Shown here in pieces: positions 1-10,960 of a stretch of 64,000 nucleotides of DNA. The position numbers and the translations under genes were made by a program. Where the stretch lies: positions 4,898,001-4,962,000 of the forward strand of contig NC_052138.2 of NCBI RefSeq assembly GCF_016086655.4. Direction: 5' to 3'. Numbering within the stretch: the stretch's first letter is position 1; every line of letters begins with the position of its first letter. The notes under the pieces are model-generated. The model had not been told where the DNA came from. It saw only the letters and a program-made list of their open reading frames with translations, and ran no database searches. Source of the stretch: Lepeophtheirus salmonis. Its lineage: Eukaryota; Arthropoda; Copepoda; Siphonostomatoida; Caligidae.

Positions 1-284
1 ATATTATGTTCCGACGAAAGCAAAGTGCCTCTCCTCATCCATTTTTTCAATTACAAGCGGGCAAGGAAATTATAATTATGTAACTGATATTCATTACCGT
101 ACAAAGCCCTTGTAATCTTATTGTGTTGTATGAAACGATTTGTTAGGAATTAAAAGATAAATTATACATTAGTTTTTTTATCTCACATCTTCATTATATA
201 CATTTTTCATTCAATTCTGGAAGGCGCCCGAAACCAACCACATCATATTCAGTAACTATTAATTATTCTCACTTGATTTAATTT
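1..284. other. AT-rich stretch, no feature seen
   Basis: No open frame, terminal repeat or recognisable transposon motif was found here. Confidence 0.4.
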
Positions 285-545
285 TAGACAAAAAGACACA
301 CCATTCAGTAACACTGACAATTGGAAGAATGTTTGGGAGAAGAGAAGCTTAGCTGTTATGACATATTTTTATATCAGCTGCAAATTACGATGAGAGGAAA
401 GAAATCAACACAAATCCCACTCCATATTTAGCAAGGGCTAAAAACAGGTTTTTGCACAGATTTGATTATCAATTCTACTCTCAGTCCAACAAGGACTTGC
501 ATTCAAATAACTCTCCAATAAATCGTCAGTGTAACTCTTTGTCTT
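285..545 (+). repeat. Dispersed repeat family A, copy 1
   Basis: This diverged copy shares an ordered series of words with the copies near 37715, 46640 and 60795: 'GAAGAATGTTT', then 'AGCTTAGCTGT', then 'ATCAGCTG', and further on 'GAGTCCAACAAGGACTT' (here CAGTCCAACAAGGACTT). No coding sense is seen. All four copies lie in the same orientation. The element type is unknown; no terminal repeat was found. Confidence 0.6.
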
Positions 546-984
546 CTAAGAGCACAACCACTAGTTATTAGTTAATTACTAGCAGGGCGATCGTAGTATT
601 ACATTTTATATTTTATATATATTTTTTGGGGGGTGGAGGGCTTCGTTTTTTTATAAAAAAAAATTAATGGAAAAAAATTAAATTTGAAATCGAAAAGGCA
701 AATTTCGATCATTTAATATAATATACATACATATTTTAAAAAAAATAAAACAAACGTTCACAAATGAAAATCAAATAATGAGGGAAAAAGAATTCAATTT
801 TATAGGTTTAACACTCTTCATTACTTTATTAAAAACATATGAGTTACAACAAAATAGTAGACATATAATGCGATAATAGTATAATTAAATGATATATCAA
901 TATGACTTAGTAATGAGTAAATTTCCTTGTGTTTCTTGCTTTAATCTTGCAGTCTTTATTTTTTTTGGGGAAAGTTTAAGTACT
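546..984. other. AT-rich stretch, no feature seen
   Basis: Mostly A/T with short homopolymers, including a G-run near 630. The stretch next to 985 may be the 3' flank of the adjacent P-type transposase relic, but I could not find that element's terminal repeat. Confidence 0.35.
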
Positions 985-1945
985 TTATACGATGAAATGT
1001 CCTTTTTCTGACAAATTTCTAGATGATTTTGACATTTTGGTGGGGGGTATTTTGTAGACAATAAGTAAGGCAGGCAGTCTTTTTATTACGAAAGGATCAC
1101 AGCCAACTCTAGGATTATAAAATTTTAAAAAGTAACTTTCCATTTCTTTACAAAATTCAATGTATTCTCCTGAGGGCTGCATGATACCTCCTTGAGATCT
1201 AGAAACAATCCATGGACTTGCTTGTACGAGTTGATCAGAATCTAAATATTTTGTCTTTGTACCGAGGAGACATGGAAATTCTTCATGAAGTTTATTTGCC
1301 AAAAATCCAGTGATATAAGTGAATGTTTCTTTTTCACATTCCTTTGATGGATCCACTAGTTCATCCATCATCTTTGACTTTGTTACCCTCATCTTCTAAA
1401 ATATATTCAATGTCCTTATCTTCATCTTCAATTTTCATACTCATAAGTATTAGGGTCTTCAGCTATCATTTCAGCTTCTTCAAGCAGCAATTGTATATCA
1501 TTTCGTATGTCAATATCATCTTCATCATAGTTATTTTCTTCGGGTTCATCTACCAGAGAACTTTCATCCAGGGTACTTTTTATCTGATCCAAAATAGAGG
1601 AGTCATATGATGCAGTTTCTAATTGACATTTAACAACGGCGGTTGAAATAGCCAATTGTGATGAATTGGATATAACTAGTATACGAAATCGATCCATAAA
1701 TTCAACAGAGTTAGGATGCTGGGGAAATCGACCAATTCCTCGGATACGTGAGAAAAATTGCCAAAATGTGCCCTATCTAAATCCTCGCTGGGGTGCCATT
1801 TAACAGACGGTTTGTCCCTATACCATTTGTAAATGCCTTGAAGGCTGCCGTATATTTGAAGTAGAAGACTACCAGAGGCCAAATACTTCCTCCAATGGGT
1901 GTGATCTGGATTCAGGAGGAGGTTGGAGCTATGTGAAGAGGCCAA
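985..1945 (-). pseudogene. P-element / THAP9-type transposase, C-terminal half, frameshifted
   Basis: Three overlapping minus-strand frames together resemble the C-terminal half of P-element (THAP9-like) transposases, DNA-cutting enzymes that mobilise P elements in the nucleus. From 1945 downward the sequence reads through 'SLQGIYKWYRDKPSVKWHP' to 'DLDRAHFGNF'. The frame then slips by one base in a T-run near 1752 and continues as 'SRIRGIGRFPQHPNSVEF' and 'MDRFRILVI', which matches the family's conserved block of an aromatic pair, I-R-G, H-P-N and E-F. After an acidic spacer (1428-1600) and a second frame change, 985-1392 gives 'TYITGFLANKL' and later 'SQGGIMQPSGEYIEFCKEME', the conserved tail of the family. 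The THAP DNA-binding domain and the N-terminal catalytic part are not seen. Either an old pseudogene or, for the T-run, an assembly error. The family call is fairly secure; the exact ends are not. Confidence 0.8.
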
Positions 1946-2108
1946 TGGGGCTTTTTTTTAGGAATAGATGCAAAAACCTTGTTTAAATTTTATAATAAAT
2001 TTCCACATATTTGCTTTTGAAATACATGAATAATTTAGATACGTAGTTAATCATCACCAATATATTTTTTTGTGACAGTTAGGATTCATCACACCGTGAA
2101 CCCAAAAC

Positions 2109-2315
2109 TCATCCCAACATTATAGGGATTCCGATGGTGTATTCCTCCACTAATGGATGGTTGAATTCACGATCGGAATCCATGTCTACATATAAATATA
2201 TTTCTGGTTGTGCTTCAGAGATATATTTATATGATTGATCAGCTATGTGTTTTATTTTGAATCTATAGACAATTTTTGTTCTATTTGCTCTCGGAATGGC
2301 TGTTATTAATTGCAT
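2109..2315 (-). other. Unrecognised 68-residue reading frame
   Basis: The frame starts with ATG and has an unremarkable, hydrophilic composition (for example 'YLYVDMDSDREFNHPLVEEY'). I recognise no family. It lies about 160 bp upstream, on the same strand, of the P-type transposase relic and could be part of that element, a host exon or chance. No Kozak context, splice site or poly-A signal decides between these. Confidence 0.15.
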
Positions 2316-3990
2316 AGGACAAAGACTTTAATAACTACTATTATCTATGATTAAATTTCTTCAACAACCACTAAGGGGGACAAAGGATATGAAATAGGTA
2401 GGCGTCATATTTACTTGTGAAGACTCAAGTAAAAATAAACAAATCAATATCTTCAAAGACATTTCAATTGTAATGAATTGATTTGTAGCTATCAAGATGT
2501 ATTATTACCTATAACAAATATGAAAATAATGAGTTGAAAGTTTGTTCTTCTCTATAATTTTTTCCTCATTCGTACGTCCTCTTTGTGTAGTGAAGGGTTA
2601 AAGAAAACAATAGTCATTTGGGGGTGGTTCACGGTAGATACTCGTGTTTGGACTATCATTAAAACTCTGTAATTCCACTTCGTATTTATAAACAAAGTGA
2701 CCACCTAAAAATCAGAAACATTTTGATTTATAAGCAATTTGTAGGACATATTAATGCACAGATCGGCTTTTTTGAGCCTGCTTTTGAATTTTGTAACCAA
2801 AAACATACCCAACACCTAATTTGAATACTTCAGAAAAAAAAGAACCTAATTAATAGAGTATGAAAAAACTAAAAAAAAATATATTATCCGGTGTTCCAGA
2901 CTACAGTATGTAATTTAAAAAAATGGCGAATCTAGAGAACAACTTTTATAGCACCCTCCCTCTATCTGAGTGACATGCACTTATAGAGTGGGACTCAAAA
3001 CTTAATGTATTATTTAATTACGATTTTATCCCCGTTATTTTTAATTGCAATGTTACATAACACAACTAAACGACAGTTGAAACAAAAATAAACAAGTTTT
3101 GTCTTATTCTCATATCTTTAACCATAAAAATGTCGGAGTAATAACAAAAAAAGCAATCCATGTGCGATCTTCTCCGCACAGGTGTCAATGCCGAGAATGC
3201 TGGAGAGACTGTCAGCATCTCTATTGCTTACAACATCAAAAGGTAAATTACAAATCCCATACATCCAAGAGGAACCAAAACTTCTGCAGCAATTATATGG
3301 CTGACTTCTAGCCTGCCTCCGTTTAGTCCTCTTCTAGCCCTGACGTCAACAACATGGGCTTTGTAGTTTGGGGAGAAGAAGAATGCTCTAATTTTATACC
3401 TTCCCAAAAATTCTAAGATTCTCTAAGATTTTTGAAAAAAGTAAAGCTATCTGTTAAATTTGCCATTTATAACAAAAACATTTCGTCAATAACCGCATCC
3501 ACTTGGTCCCTGACAACACCACTATGACATAAATTGACCACCTACTTGCAAACACATTTCAGCGACAGTGCCACGGACAAAAAGCCAATCACCCCATCAC
3601 TAACTCAAGGAAAATAACTAAAAGTAGGCTAAAAAGGATATTTTTCAAGGTTCTTTAAAGGAAGGGTCAATCAAGTATTTGTTGCTGTCATTTTATATTA
3701 TTTGTTGACACTTGACAAGAATGAGTACATTTACAATTTTAAACGTAAATAGATGGTTATAGTTATTTTGTTACAGAGAAAAAACTTGACTATAAACCAA
3801 GGTCAGTATCGCTTGCCCATATGGCGTATGGACATCAAAATCAATAAATATGTATCTAAGTGTTACATATTTTTAAATAAGTATTGATTATCTTAAAAAA
3901 ACTATATACTAGTAACCCTATTTTGAAAAATAGTGTTGAACATGGAGCCTTTAAATTTTTATAATTCATTTGAGTATCAAGTTGAAAGAG
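2316..3990. other. No confident feature
   Basis: AT-rich DNA. A slightly less AT-rich patch at about 3155-3360 holds a 28-codon ATG frame (3160-3246) reading 'LLRTGVNAENAGETVSISI'. It is too short to assign. Nothing else was supported. Confidence 0.3.
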
Positions 3991-5030
3991 TGGGAGGATT
4001 ATATTTTATGAAGGGCTTGGTTTTTGTATTTAAAAAAAGTCAAAGAAATACAATTTCTTGTATAAATTGTTGATTTTTTTTATTTTTTTTTAAATTGAAA
4101 TTTTTTTGGGTGAAAATAATTTCACAAATTAATAAATATTCTGAAAAGATTTCAAAAATCCAGAGCTGTTCAGAAAAAAACAGAAAATGTTTGGAAAATA
4201 ATTTATAAAGCTCCTCAATTTCAAATATAAAATTTTTCGAAACAAAAATTTAATTTCAAATATAAAATTTCTTTGAAACAAAAATCAAAGAAACATACCT
4301 ATTGACAAAAAATTATTTTTCTGGGAAATAATTTCAAAATCCACAGCTTTTCTTAAAAAAAAATTTTTTTTTTCAAAAATCCAGAGCTGTTTAGATTAAA
4401 CAGAAATTTTTTGGAAAAAAATTTCTAAAACTTAATTTCAAATATAAAATTTTTTTAAGAAAACATTTAAAAATTTAATTTCGTATGTAAAATTTTTTGC
4501 AAAAATTTCAAAAATCTATACCTTTTCTCAACAAAAACAAAAAACAAAAATTTAATTTCAAATATAAAAATTCTCTGAAAAAAAATTCAAAGAAACATAG
4601 CTATTGATAAAAAATTATTTTTCTGGGAAATAATTTCAAAATCCACATCTTTTCTCAAAAAAATAATTTTTTTGGAATTTTTTTTTCAAAAATCTAGAGC
4701 TGTTCAGATTAAACTGAAATTTTTTGGAGAAAATCTTCAAAAATTCAGAGCTGTTAAAAAAAACTTAAAAAATTTCTAAAACTAAATTTCAAATATAAAT
4801 TAAAAAAAAAAAATTCCAATATGAAATTTTGAGAAAAAATTTCAAAAATTCTTACTTATTCACAGACAATTAAATTTTTAGGAAAAAAAGATGGAAAAAT
4901 TTAATTAAATTTCAAACATTAATTTTTGAAAAAAAATCAGTAATTAAATTTTTTAATATGAAGAAAAAATTGTTTAATTTGTTTTTTGAGGGGGTGCCTA
5001 CAGTCCCTTCAGCCCACCCCCCGCGGATTC
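3991..5030 (+). repeat. G/C-ended AT-rich family, long copy
   Basis: The left end reads GGAGGATTATATTTTATG followed by GGGCTTGG. The core is about 900 bp of near-pure A/T built from a degenerate motif of the form 'AAATCCACAGCTGTTC' alternating with 'AAATTTTTTGGA'. The right end has a G-run, CTACAGTCCCTTCAGCCCA and a C-run ending in CGCGGATT. The same end pair recurs at 13387, 16505, 28880, 33011, 35916 and elsewhere. It codes for nothing. Likely a non-autonomous DNA element; its mobiliser is unknown. Confidence 0.7.
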
Positions 5031-6564
5031 CAATGCAGGAGTCATTGTTTTTCAATGGATATTTTTGTCAAAGTTAGAGTATAATATCTATTCATTGAAC
5101 GGTGTTTATGTAGGATAGACTCTCTATTATATATAAATTCTTGGTAGATATACTGTCGAATAACTTAACGAATATCTGCCAAAGTGTTAAAAGAGCGTTG
5201 TCATTTGATGTCAGCATATTTGATGTCGAGCATTTTGGGAGAGGTTTCAAAACAGGCTTTATAAAAATGAAAACCTCTTTTTGATTGATATCAAGAAAAA
5301 TATTGAACTATTGGATCATGTCAAAATGGGATCAACAAATAAAAAGGCTTAAAACTTTGCCCTCTATCGAAAATTAATTCCTGTATTTTTTTATTCTTAA
5401 AACTATCTGATGGAGTTTAATCAAGATTTATTACTATTTTATGTAATTAAAACATCAAGTTTAATCCCAGAAAAGGACGTCGCCTCCAATAATGATAAAA
5501 TTTATGACGTCTGTGTAAACACTCTATAAAGTAACTTATGCAAATTTTTCAAAAAATTTAACATTTGAAATTTAATTAAATTTTATATTTTATTAACTGA
5601 AAAATTTAATCTTTGATTTATTTTTTCAAATAATATTTGAAATTTAATGGCATTTTACAATTTTTTTTTTCAAAAAATTAATTTTTTGAAAATGGTTATG
5701 GATTTCTGATAATTTTTTTTTCAAAGACTTTATTTTTTCAGAATAGCTATGGATTTTTGAATTTTTTTCCCAAAAAATTAAATTTTTTGTGAATATCAAT
5801 GCATTTTTGGAATTGGTTTCCAAAAAGTTTAATATTTAAAATGCGAATGGGCCTGCCAAGGCAACTCAATCCATTTGTTTCATATGGACTATTTAAAAAA
5901 TGGTCTATGTGTGCCATATGGACCATTAATAAAATAGATCGATGCAGTTTCTTCCCAATTTTTTATCCTCATAATAAGATTTAATCCTATTAAGAGGAGT
6001 GAACCCGCGCGTTCAACAAAATAAATGATCTACAAATGCCCATTTCTATCCTCCACATGTGAAACAGCCCACATTTCACATATGCTCATTTATGTATAAG
6101 TCCACATTAACCCTTGAAAACACTTCACTCACCTTTGAGATGTTTTTGTAAAAGTCATCTCTCTCCAAATAACATATGGTCAGGGCACCTGAGCTTTAAA
6201 CAAAATACAGAAATAAATATCCTATGTGATGTGCTATCTATCGTGGTATAAAGTGGTATTTTTGATATAGAAAAATATCACGAAAGTTCTTTGTCTTTTT
6301 GAAATAAAAGTGCCATTCGTAAAATAAAACCTTGACTAATTAATTCAAATAGGTTGAAAAAGCAATTACCTTACGTTTTCTGGTGAACTAAATAATAGTG
6401 TTAAGTCTTATTCCAAAATGGAATTTGTGTTTCGGTTCGATCTTAAGTGTTTTTTGTGTACCAAATTTCTGGTTCAAATCGCAAACTTAGATTGTAGACA
6501 TATATTTAATATTCTTCAAATCGTGTACCGATTTTTTTGGTCTAAATATCTAAAATCATTACCT
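5031..6564. other. AT-rich stretch with a core fragment of the G/C-ended family
   Basis: Between about 5530 and 5850 the reverse orientation of the 'AGCTATGGATTTTTGAA / AAAATTAAATTTTTT' core is visible without its G/C-rich ends. The rest (5031-5530, 5850-6564) shows nothing identifiable. Confidence 0.4.
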
Positions 6565-6750
6565 TTATTCTATCACACAACCTTTCATTTGAAAAGAAAC
6601 AGAAAAAAGTCCCAACAACAATAGTGTAATCTAATTCAGCCAATCAACGTTTAGAATACTGATTTGTAGAAAAGAAGCAGAATCATAGACAGCTGATGAC
6701 AAAATACACTCTATATTTTTGTGTTAGCGAAAGCACCAAGTGATACAAAT
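6565..6750 (+). repeat. Dispersed repeat family D, copy 1
   Basis: Shares 'TATCACACAACC', 'AAAGAAACAG', 'AAAAAAGTCCCAA', 'GACAGCTGA' and 'ATATTTTTGTGTTAG' in the same order with 34865-35105, and the middle part with 61440-61570. No coding sense or terminal repeat was recognised. Confidence 0.55.
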
Positions 6751-6925
6751 TTTTTCGGTACATTAATCTATGGACTGATTTTCTCCCCTATCCGCCTGAT
6801 TTATGAGCTGTACAAATATGATTTATGACTAGGGATGTAAATTGTCTTAATTTTTAGCTGACACTTTTTTTTTTGGAATTGGTAATCTGAAGAATGAATT
6901 CTCCAAACACATTTTTTATATTACA

Positions 6926-6970
6926 TGTTAAGATTTAAATATCTTTATTTTAACTGAGTAAAAATGATCA
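6926..6970 (-). repeat. 3' LTR terminus of the gypsy element
   Basis: Matches 9114-9158 at 42 of 45 positions by eye. On the element strand it ends ...CTTAACA, and an AATAAA hexamer lies inside it. Upstream on the element strand the two copies diverge abruptly, so only the terminal segment is annotated. Confidence 0.75.
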
Positions 6971-7297
6971 TTCCTTTATACAAAAATAAAAAGGAAAAAA
7001 AACAAACAAGAAAAAGAATACAAGGTACTAGGATGAATAATTAATATCATCTAAGCAAGTTGAACTCCTAGACTACTCCCCCTAGATGACAGAGTGAGTT
7101 AAGATATCGTTTAGTTAGTAATACACAATAAAATGTATCATGAAACCATTGATAAATAAACAAATAGATCATTCTCAAGTTGTAGATCTTGTGCATCTTA
7201 TAGTCGGAGACGCTGGAAGGACACTTGGAACTACAAATGCAGGTCGAAGTCAATCCATCGAGACATTGTCAGTTCTTGATCCAAAGTCCAATTTATA

Positions 7298-8190
7298 CTA
7301 ACGAGCGCGCCTCTTAATCACCTTAAACGGGCCCAAAAAAGTTGGAGAAAGAGACTCTTTTATGGGTTTATTTTTAACAAGAATGAGTTTTTTTTTTAAT
7401 TGTTTGTTAATGGCTCCTTTATTAAAGTATCTCGGAGAAACGTGTGTTATTTTCTCCATTGTTTTAAGGAAACTTTTGACGTCGAGGTTGCTAGAAGCAT
7501 TAAAGATATTAAAAAGCATGGATCCTGAGCGGCCTGTGAGTAATTGAAAAGGTGAATATTTAGAACCCGGGTCTATTGGTACTGAGTTCCTCAACCCCCA
7601 TAAAACCAGAGGTAGTGTATTGATCCAGTCTTCTTTTTCTTCCAGTGTTCGTGCTACTAGCCCGATCTTAAATGATCTGTAGAAACGTTGTATGAGTTCG
7701 TTGAACACTGGATGATACGAGGTTGTGTTCTCGCTTGCAATCCCAATTGTCCTCCAAACACACATTCATAATGAACTTGTAAACTGTGTTCCTTAGTCAG
7801 ACACAATAGTTTCTGGAATTCCAAACCTCGAAATCCAACCACTCAAAAAATTATTGACTATTGTTTTGAAGGTTATATTTGGAAGAAGTATCACTTCGGG
7901 CCACCTTGTGAAACGATCAATAATAGTTAGGGCATAGCGCTGTCCCTGAATTAGTGGGAATGGACTGATTATGTCTACATGAATAAAGGAAAGTCTTTCA
8001 GATGGAAAATCGAAAGACAACCTTGGTTTTGATTTCCTGAAGGTTTTGGTTTTCTGACTCGCTAAACACTCTCTAGTGAAGTTTCTGACGTCTGCTCGCA
8101 AATTAGGCCAAGCATAAAAAAAGTGAAACTATCCTTAACGTTTCTTTGAATACCGGATGATTGTCCTTGTCTATAGAATGCACGATTCTT
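7298..8190 (-). pseudogene. Gypsy integrase, inactivated
   Basis: The integrase would insert the cDNA of the retrotransposon into host chromosomes. Reading down from about 8140, 'WPNLRADVRNF' and the C-x2-C-like region fit the end of the zinc-binding domain. The core follows with 'HVDIISPFP' (first catalytic Asp), 'RFTRWPEV', 'GIPETIVSD' (second Asp), then an in-frame stop where the family has Gln/Arg before 'GTQF', and another stop a few codons on. The region around 7700 reads 'YHPVFNELIQRF', where the family has N-G-x-x-E-R; the third catalytic Glu is therefore Gln. The C-terminal part includes 'LGPFKVIKRRAR', typical of the gypsy integrase tail. Two stops and the lost Glu make it inactive. 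Confidence 0.85.
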
Positions 8191-8198
8191 TGACGTAA

Positions 8199-8605
8199 TT
8201 ATGGGGATGACACATCCACACAGAATGGGTCAACATTGCCAAAACCAGCAAGTAGGGTTCCTGCAATGTATTTAAAAGAAGGGTTAATTTTAAACTTAAG
8301 TAAATTAGTATCCTGTTTCTGTTGATCCTCAATTATATCTTTGATAAAGGTTGGGCATATATTGATGTTATTTATACTTCTAGAAAGAATGTCTACAGTA
8401 TGATTTAATTTTCCGGAAACGTGTTTGATATCACGATTGAATTCTGCTATGAATGCAAAAGTACGGAACAGTCTTGGTGTCCAAGAGGGATTGGAAATGC
8501 CAATTGCAGTGACTAAAGGTTTGTAGTCACTGAAAACTTTAAAAACTTGTCCATCTAAAGCCCATAGTAAATATTTGATGCTTTCTTTAACACTTAACAA
8601 TTCTA
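8199..8605 (-). pseudogene. Gypsy RNase H domain, 5'-truncated
   Basis: The frame begins 'LELLSVKESIKYLLWALDG' and continues 'FKVFSDYKPLVTAI', 'HVSGKLNHTVDILSRS', the familiar E-L-L, D-x-K-P-L and H-x-S-G-x-x-N-x-x-D-x-L-S-R blocks of Ty3/gypsy RNase H. This domain degrades the RNA strand during reverse transcription. The first catalytic Asp block and the whole reverse transcriptase are absent because the gag frame runs straight into this point. The frame stays open to 8199. Confidence 0.85.
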
Positions 8606-9091
8606 GTCTTTAGGCACATTTCTGATGAAGGCCTCCCTTAGTAAATGATGACGCAAATCATGGATGTATTCCTCGTCAAGGAGACGCTCAACTTCATCTA
8701 TAACTTCCCCAGGAGAAAATCCCGATGAATCACACAGCATATCATAATTTTTTTAAATTCTATCTGAAGTTGAGGTACCATATTTCTGTAAAATTGCCTT
8801 TTTTGCACAATCATACATGAGTCCTTCTTTTTAAATTAGGAATATACCTAAAAACTTCCCCAGGTAATGCTGAAGCTATTAAACAATATTTGGTATGATC
8901 TTCATTCATTTTCCTCGTCAAAAAATCCACCTCAATTCTTCGAAACCAATTTTTGGGATCCATCGCCGATAATTTTGGAAGACGTAGTTCTACTACGGCA
9001 AGACTGAAGTTGCTGACCTCTTCGACCTTGTTCGATCTGAGGGAATTGTCGGAATGGTATTGGCATGAGAATGAGATTTTTTAGGAGGCAT
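8606..9091 (-). pseudogene. Gypsy gag-like fragment, frameshifted
   Basis: An ATG at 9091-9089 opens a short frame ('MPPKKSHSHANTIP') that stops near 9000. An overlapping frame continues with 'LRLPKLSAMDPKNWFRRIEV' and 'LTRKMNEDHTKYCLIASALP', the W-F...E-x-x-F...K pattern of arthropod Ty3/gypsy Gag. Further frame changes lead to 'GEVIDEVERLLDEEYI' before the junction with RNase H. Gag would form the capsid-like particle. No zinc knuckle is seen; it would lie in the deleted part. Confidence 0.7.
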
Positions 9092-9113
9092 GATATCACG
9101 TCGGGGTCACCAA
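9092..9113 (-). promoter_or_regulatory. Primer binding site complementary to tRNA-Trp 3' end
   Basis: On the element strand the LTR end ...TTAACA is followed after one T by TGGTGACCCCGACGTGAT. This 18-mer is the exact complement of the conserved eukaryotic tRNA-Trp 3' terminus including CCA. It fits the place where minus-strand DNA synthesis would start and confirms the element's orientation and LTR boundary. Confidence 0.85.
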
Positions 9114-9158
9114 TGTTAAGATTTAAATATCATTGTTTTAACTGAGTAAAAATGAACA
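9114..9158 (-). repeat. 5' LTR terminus of the gypsy element
   Basis: Partner of 6926-6970. Sequence beyond 9158 is likely more of the 5' LTR, but its outer limit is not identifiable because the other copy does not match it. A TATTTA box on the minus strand near 9305 could be the promoter; this is only a guess. Confidence 0.7.
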
Positions 9159-9640
9159 GAAACTTCGAGTACCAAAAGCGAGTTTGTATGTCAGATCTGT
9201 TCGGAGAATACTATTTTACTTACATATATCGTGACTGAGTACTAGAGATACAGGACCACGAACCGTCTTATCTCTATCTGACACTATTCAAGGCATCTCT
9301 ACATAAATACAGACCCGTGCAGATAAATTTGAAGCAAGTTTATGGCAGTTTTTAACAGTGATATCTAAAAGTAGCCTTTTTATCTGGAGAGGATCTGTAG
9401 GATGTATTTATAACTTTCGAAGAAAAAAAACATTAAACAAAATGCCACTTTATTAGGATGGATCACTAAAAAAGGTGCTCTCTGATTGAATTTCATTGCG
9501 CAGGAGGACCCTCTATCCCTGACACCATCAGACTCCCAATGTAACCAAAGAGCATCATCGACACTATCATCAAGAGATACAAAAACAAAGTTATGTCCAT
9601 GGTGGCCTTAAACTTGGTTCAAATTTATCTGCAAAACCCT
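9159..9640. other. Unassigned; may contain the rest of the 5' LTR
   Basis: Less AT-rich than its surroundings, with no coding motif recognised on either strand. Confidence 0.3.
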
Positions 9641-9648
9641 GTAGTTAC

Positions 9649-10313
9649 TAGTGATGGGACGATTCCAAAGCAAATACCAATGCCGATTCCGATGAAAATT
9701 CCCATAATTTTGCTATGAGGGGTGTCCTCAGTATGTATTATATTTTAGGGGTCTTGGTTTTTGGAATTTTTTTGAAAAGAAAATCCAAATTTTTTTTTTT
9801 TTTTTTAAATCTGAAAAATTAAAATCTTGGGAATTTTTTTTCCAATAAACAATTTGATAATTAAATTTCTTTTTTTAAATCCACAACTTATCAAAATAAA
9901 AATCCAATTTTTTGAAACTTTTTTTCTAAAACCCACAACTATTCCTAAAAAAATCAAATTTTTCGAAGAAAAATTTTAAAAATCCACAGTTGTTCACAAA
10001 AAATAAATTTTTTAAAAATTAAATTTCTAATACAAAATTTTTTGAAAATAAAAAAATTCAAATTTTAATTTTCTGGAGAAAATTTTGAAAAATACTTAGT
10101 CATTGACAGAAATTAAAATTTTTGGAAAAAAATTTGAATTATTACATTTAAAAAAAAAAAAAAATTATGTATAATTTTTTTGTAGAAAGCAAAAAATAGT
10201 TAAACACAAGTAATAAATCTGAATCGGAATTGCAATTTAAACATTTTTTTCCCAATCCTGATTTCGGAAAACAAAACTCGATTATCTGATTCAGTTTAAT
10301 CGTCCCATCACTA
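9649..10313 (+). mobile_element. hAT-like non-autonomous element with G/C-ended AT-rich core
   Basis: Starts TAGTGATGGGACGATT and ends with its exact reverse complement at 10298-10313; the perfect match extends two to four bases outward. Subterminal GATTCC repeats follow on both sides. The interior begins TTGCTATGAGGGGTGTCC and continues as the A/T core of the G/C-ended family. The 8-bp flanks (GTAGTTAC and GTAATGCC) match at only five positions, so the target duplication is decayed or absent here. The related copy at 54744-55870 has a perfect 8-bp duplication, which supports the hAT assignment. Confidence 0.75.
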
Positions 10314-10321
10314 GTAATGCC

Positions 10322-10960
10322 TCTCCTATCTAAGTTTATGACAATTATATACGCAAAAATTGAAATTCATGCTTCTATAAATCTAATTTATTAAGGGACC
10401 ATTAATCCATTCGCAATATTTGTATGGAAGTAAATTAAGGTCTTGCATGTTTTCCTAATCCATTATTTGCTGATTATAATCTTCACTTACATATTTTATG
10501 ACACAATATTCATGCAATTTGTTAATCAATTACAAAGTGCAGGTGATGGTTCTTCCTCCTTACCCCCCACTCCTCCTTAAGAACACAGATCCGCCTACCA
10601 ACAAAACCTCATTTGTATGTAGTAACTGTTTCTAAATAACACTGTTGTTACGAATATGAAGATATTATGGTTTTTACGTTTAATTCCTTTGACATTATCG
10701 AATACTCCAAGATATGTATAATGTAAGAAAATGTGTTGAGTACCAAAAATTTAGTTCGATTGAACTCATTCGATCCAACCCCTTAATGGAGAGATCTATT
10801 TTCAAATTCTAAAAAATAAGATTTATTTTTATTAAATAACCATACCTAAGATCAATATGGTAGCCCTGATTCGGGAGAGACAGAATATCAGCTATCCATA
10901 TTTTTAATTTTAAAGAGGAGGGAGTCATCAATCTGCTACGGTCGAAGAATCATAGCAAAT
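10322..10960. other. No feature seen
   Basis: AT-rich, no reading frame, terminal repeat or transposase motif recognised. Confidence 0.35.

Larger units (their letters stand above)
6926..9158 (-). mobile_element. Ty3/gypsy-type LTR retrotransposon, internally deleted
   Basis: Both ends carry the same LTR terminus, starting TGTTAAGATTTAAATATC at 6926 and 9114 on the plus strand. A tRNA-Trp-type primer binding site directly abuts the copy at 9114. Reading the minus strand, the order is LTR end, primer site, gag (9091 to about 8606), RNase H (about 8605-8199), integrase (about 8190-7300), LTR end. Protease, reverse transcriptase and the start of RNase H are missing, with gag joined almost directly to RNase H. 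A pyrimidine tract near 7076-7081 (purine on the element strand) could be the polypurine tract. LTR identity is visible for only about 45 bp, so the full LTR length is unknown. Confidence 0.85.

Noticed and set aside
3160..3246. 28-codon frame in a less AT-rich patch
   Set aside because: Too short and without a recognised family or splice context.
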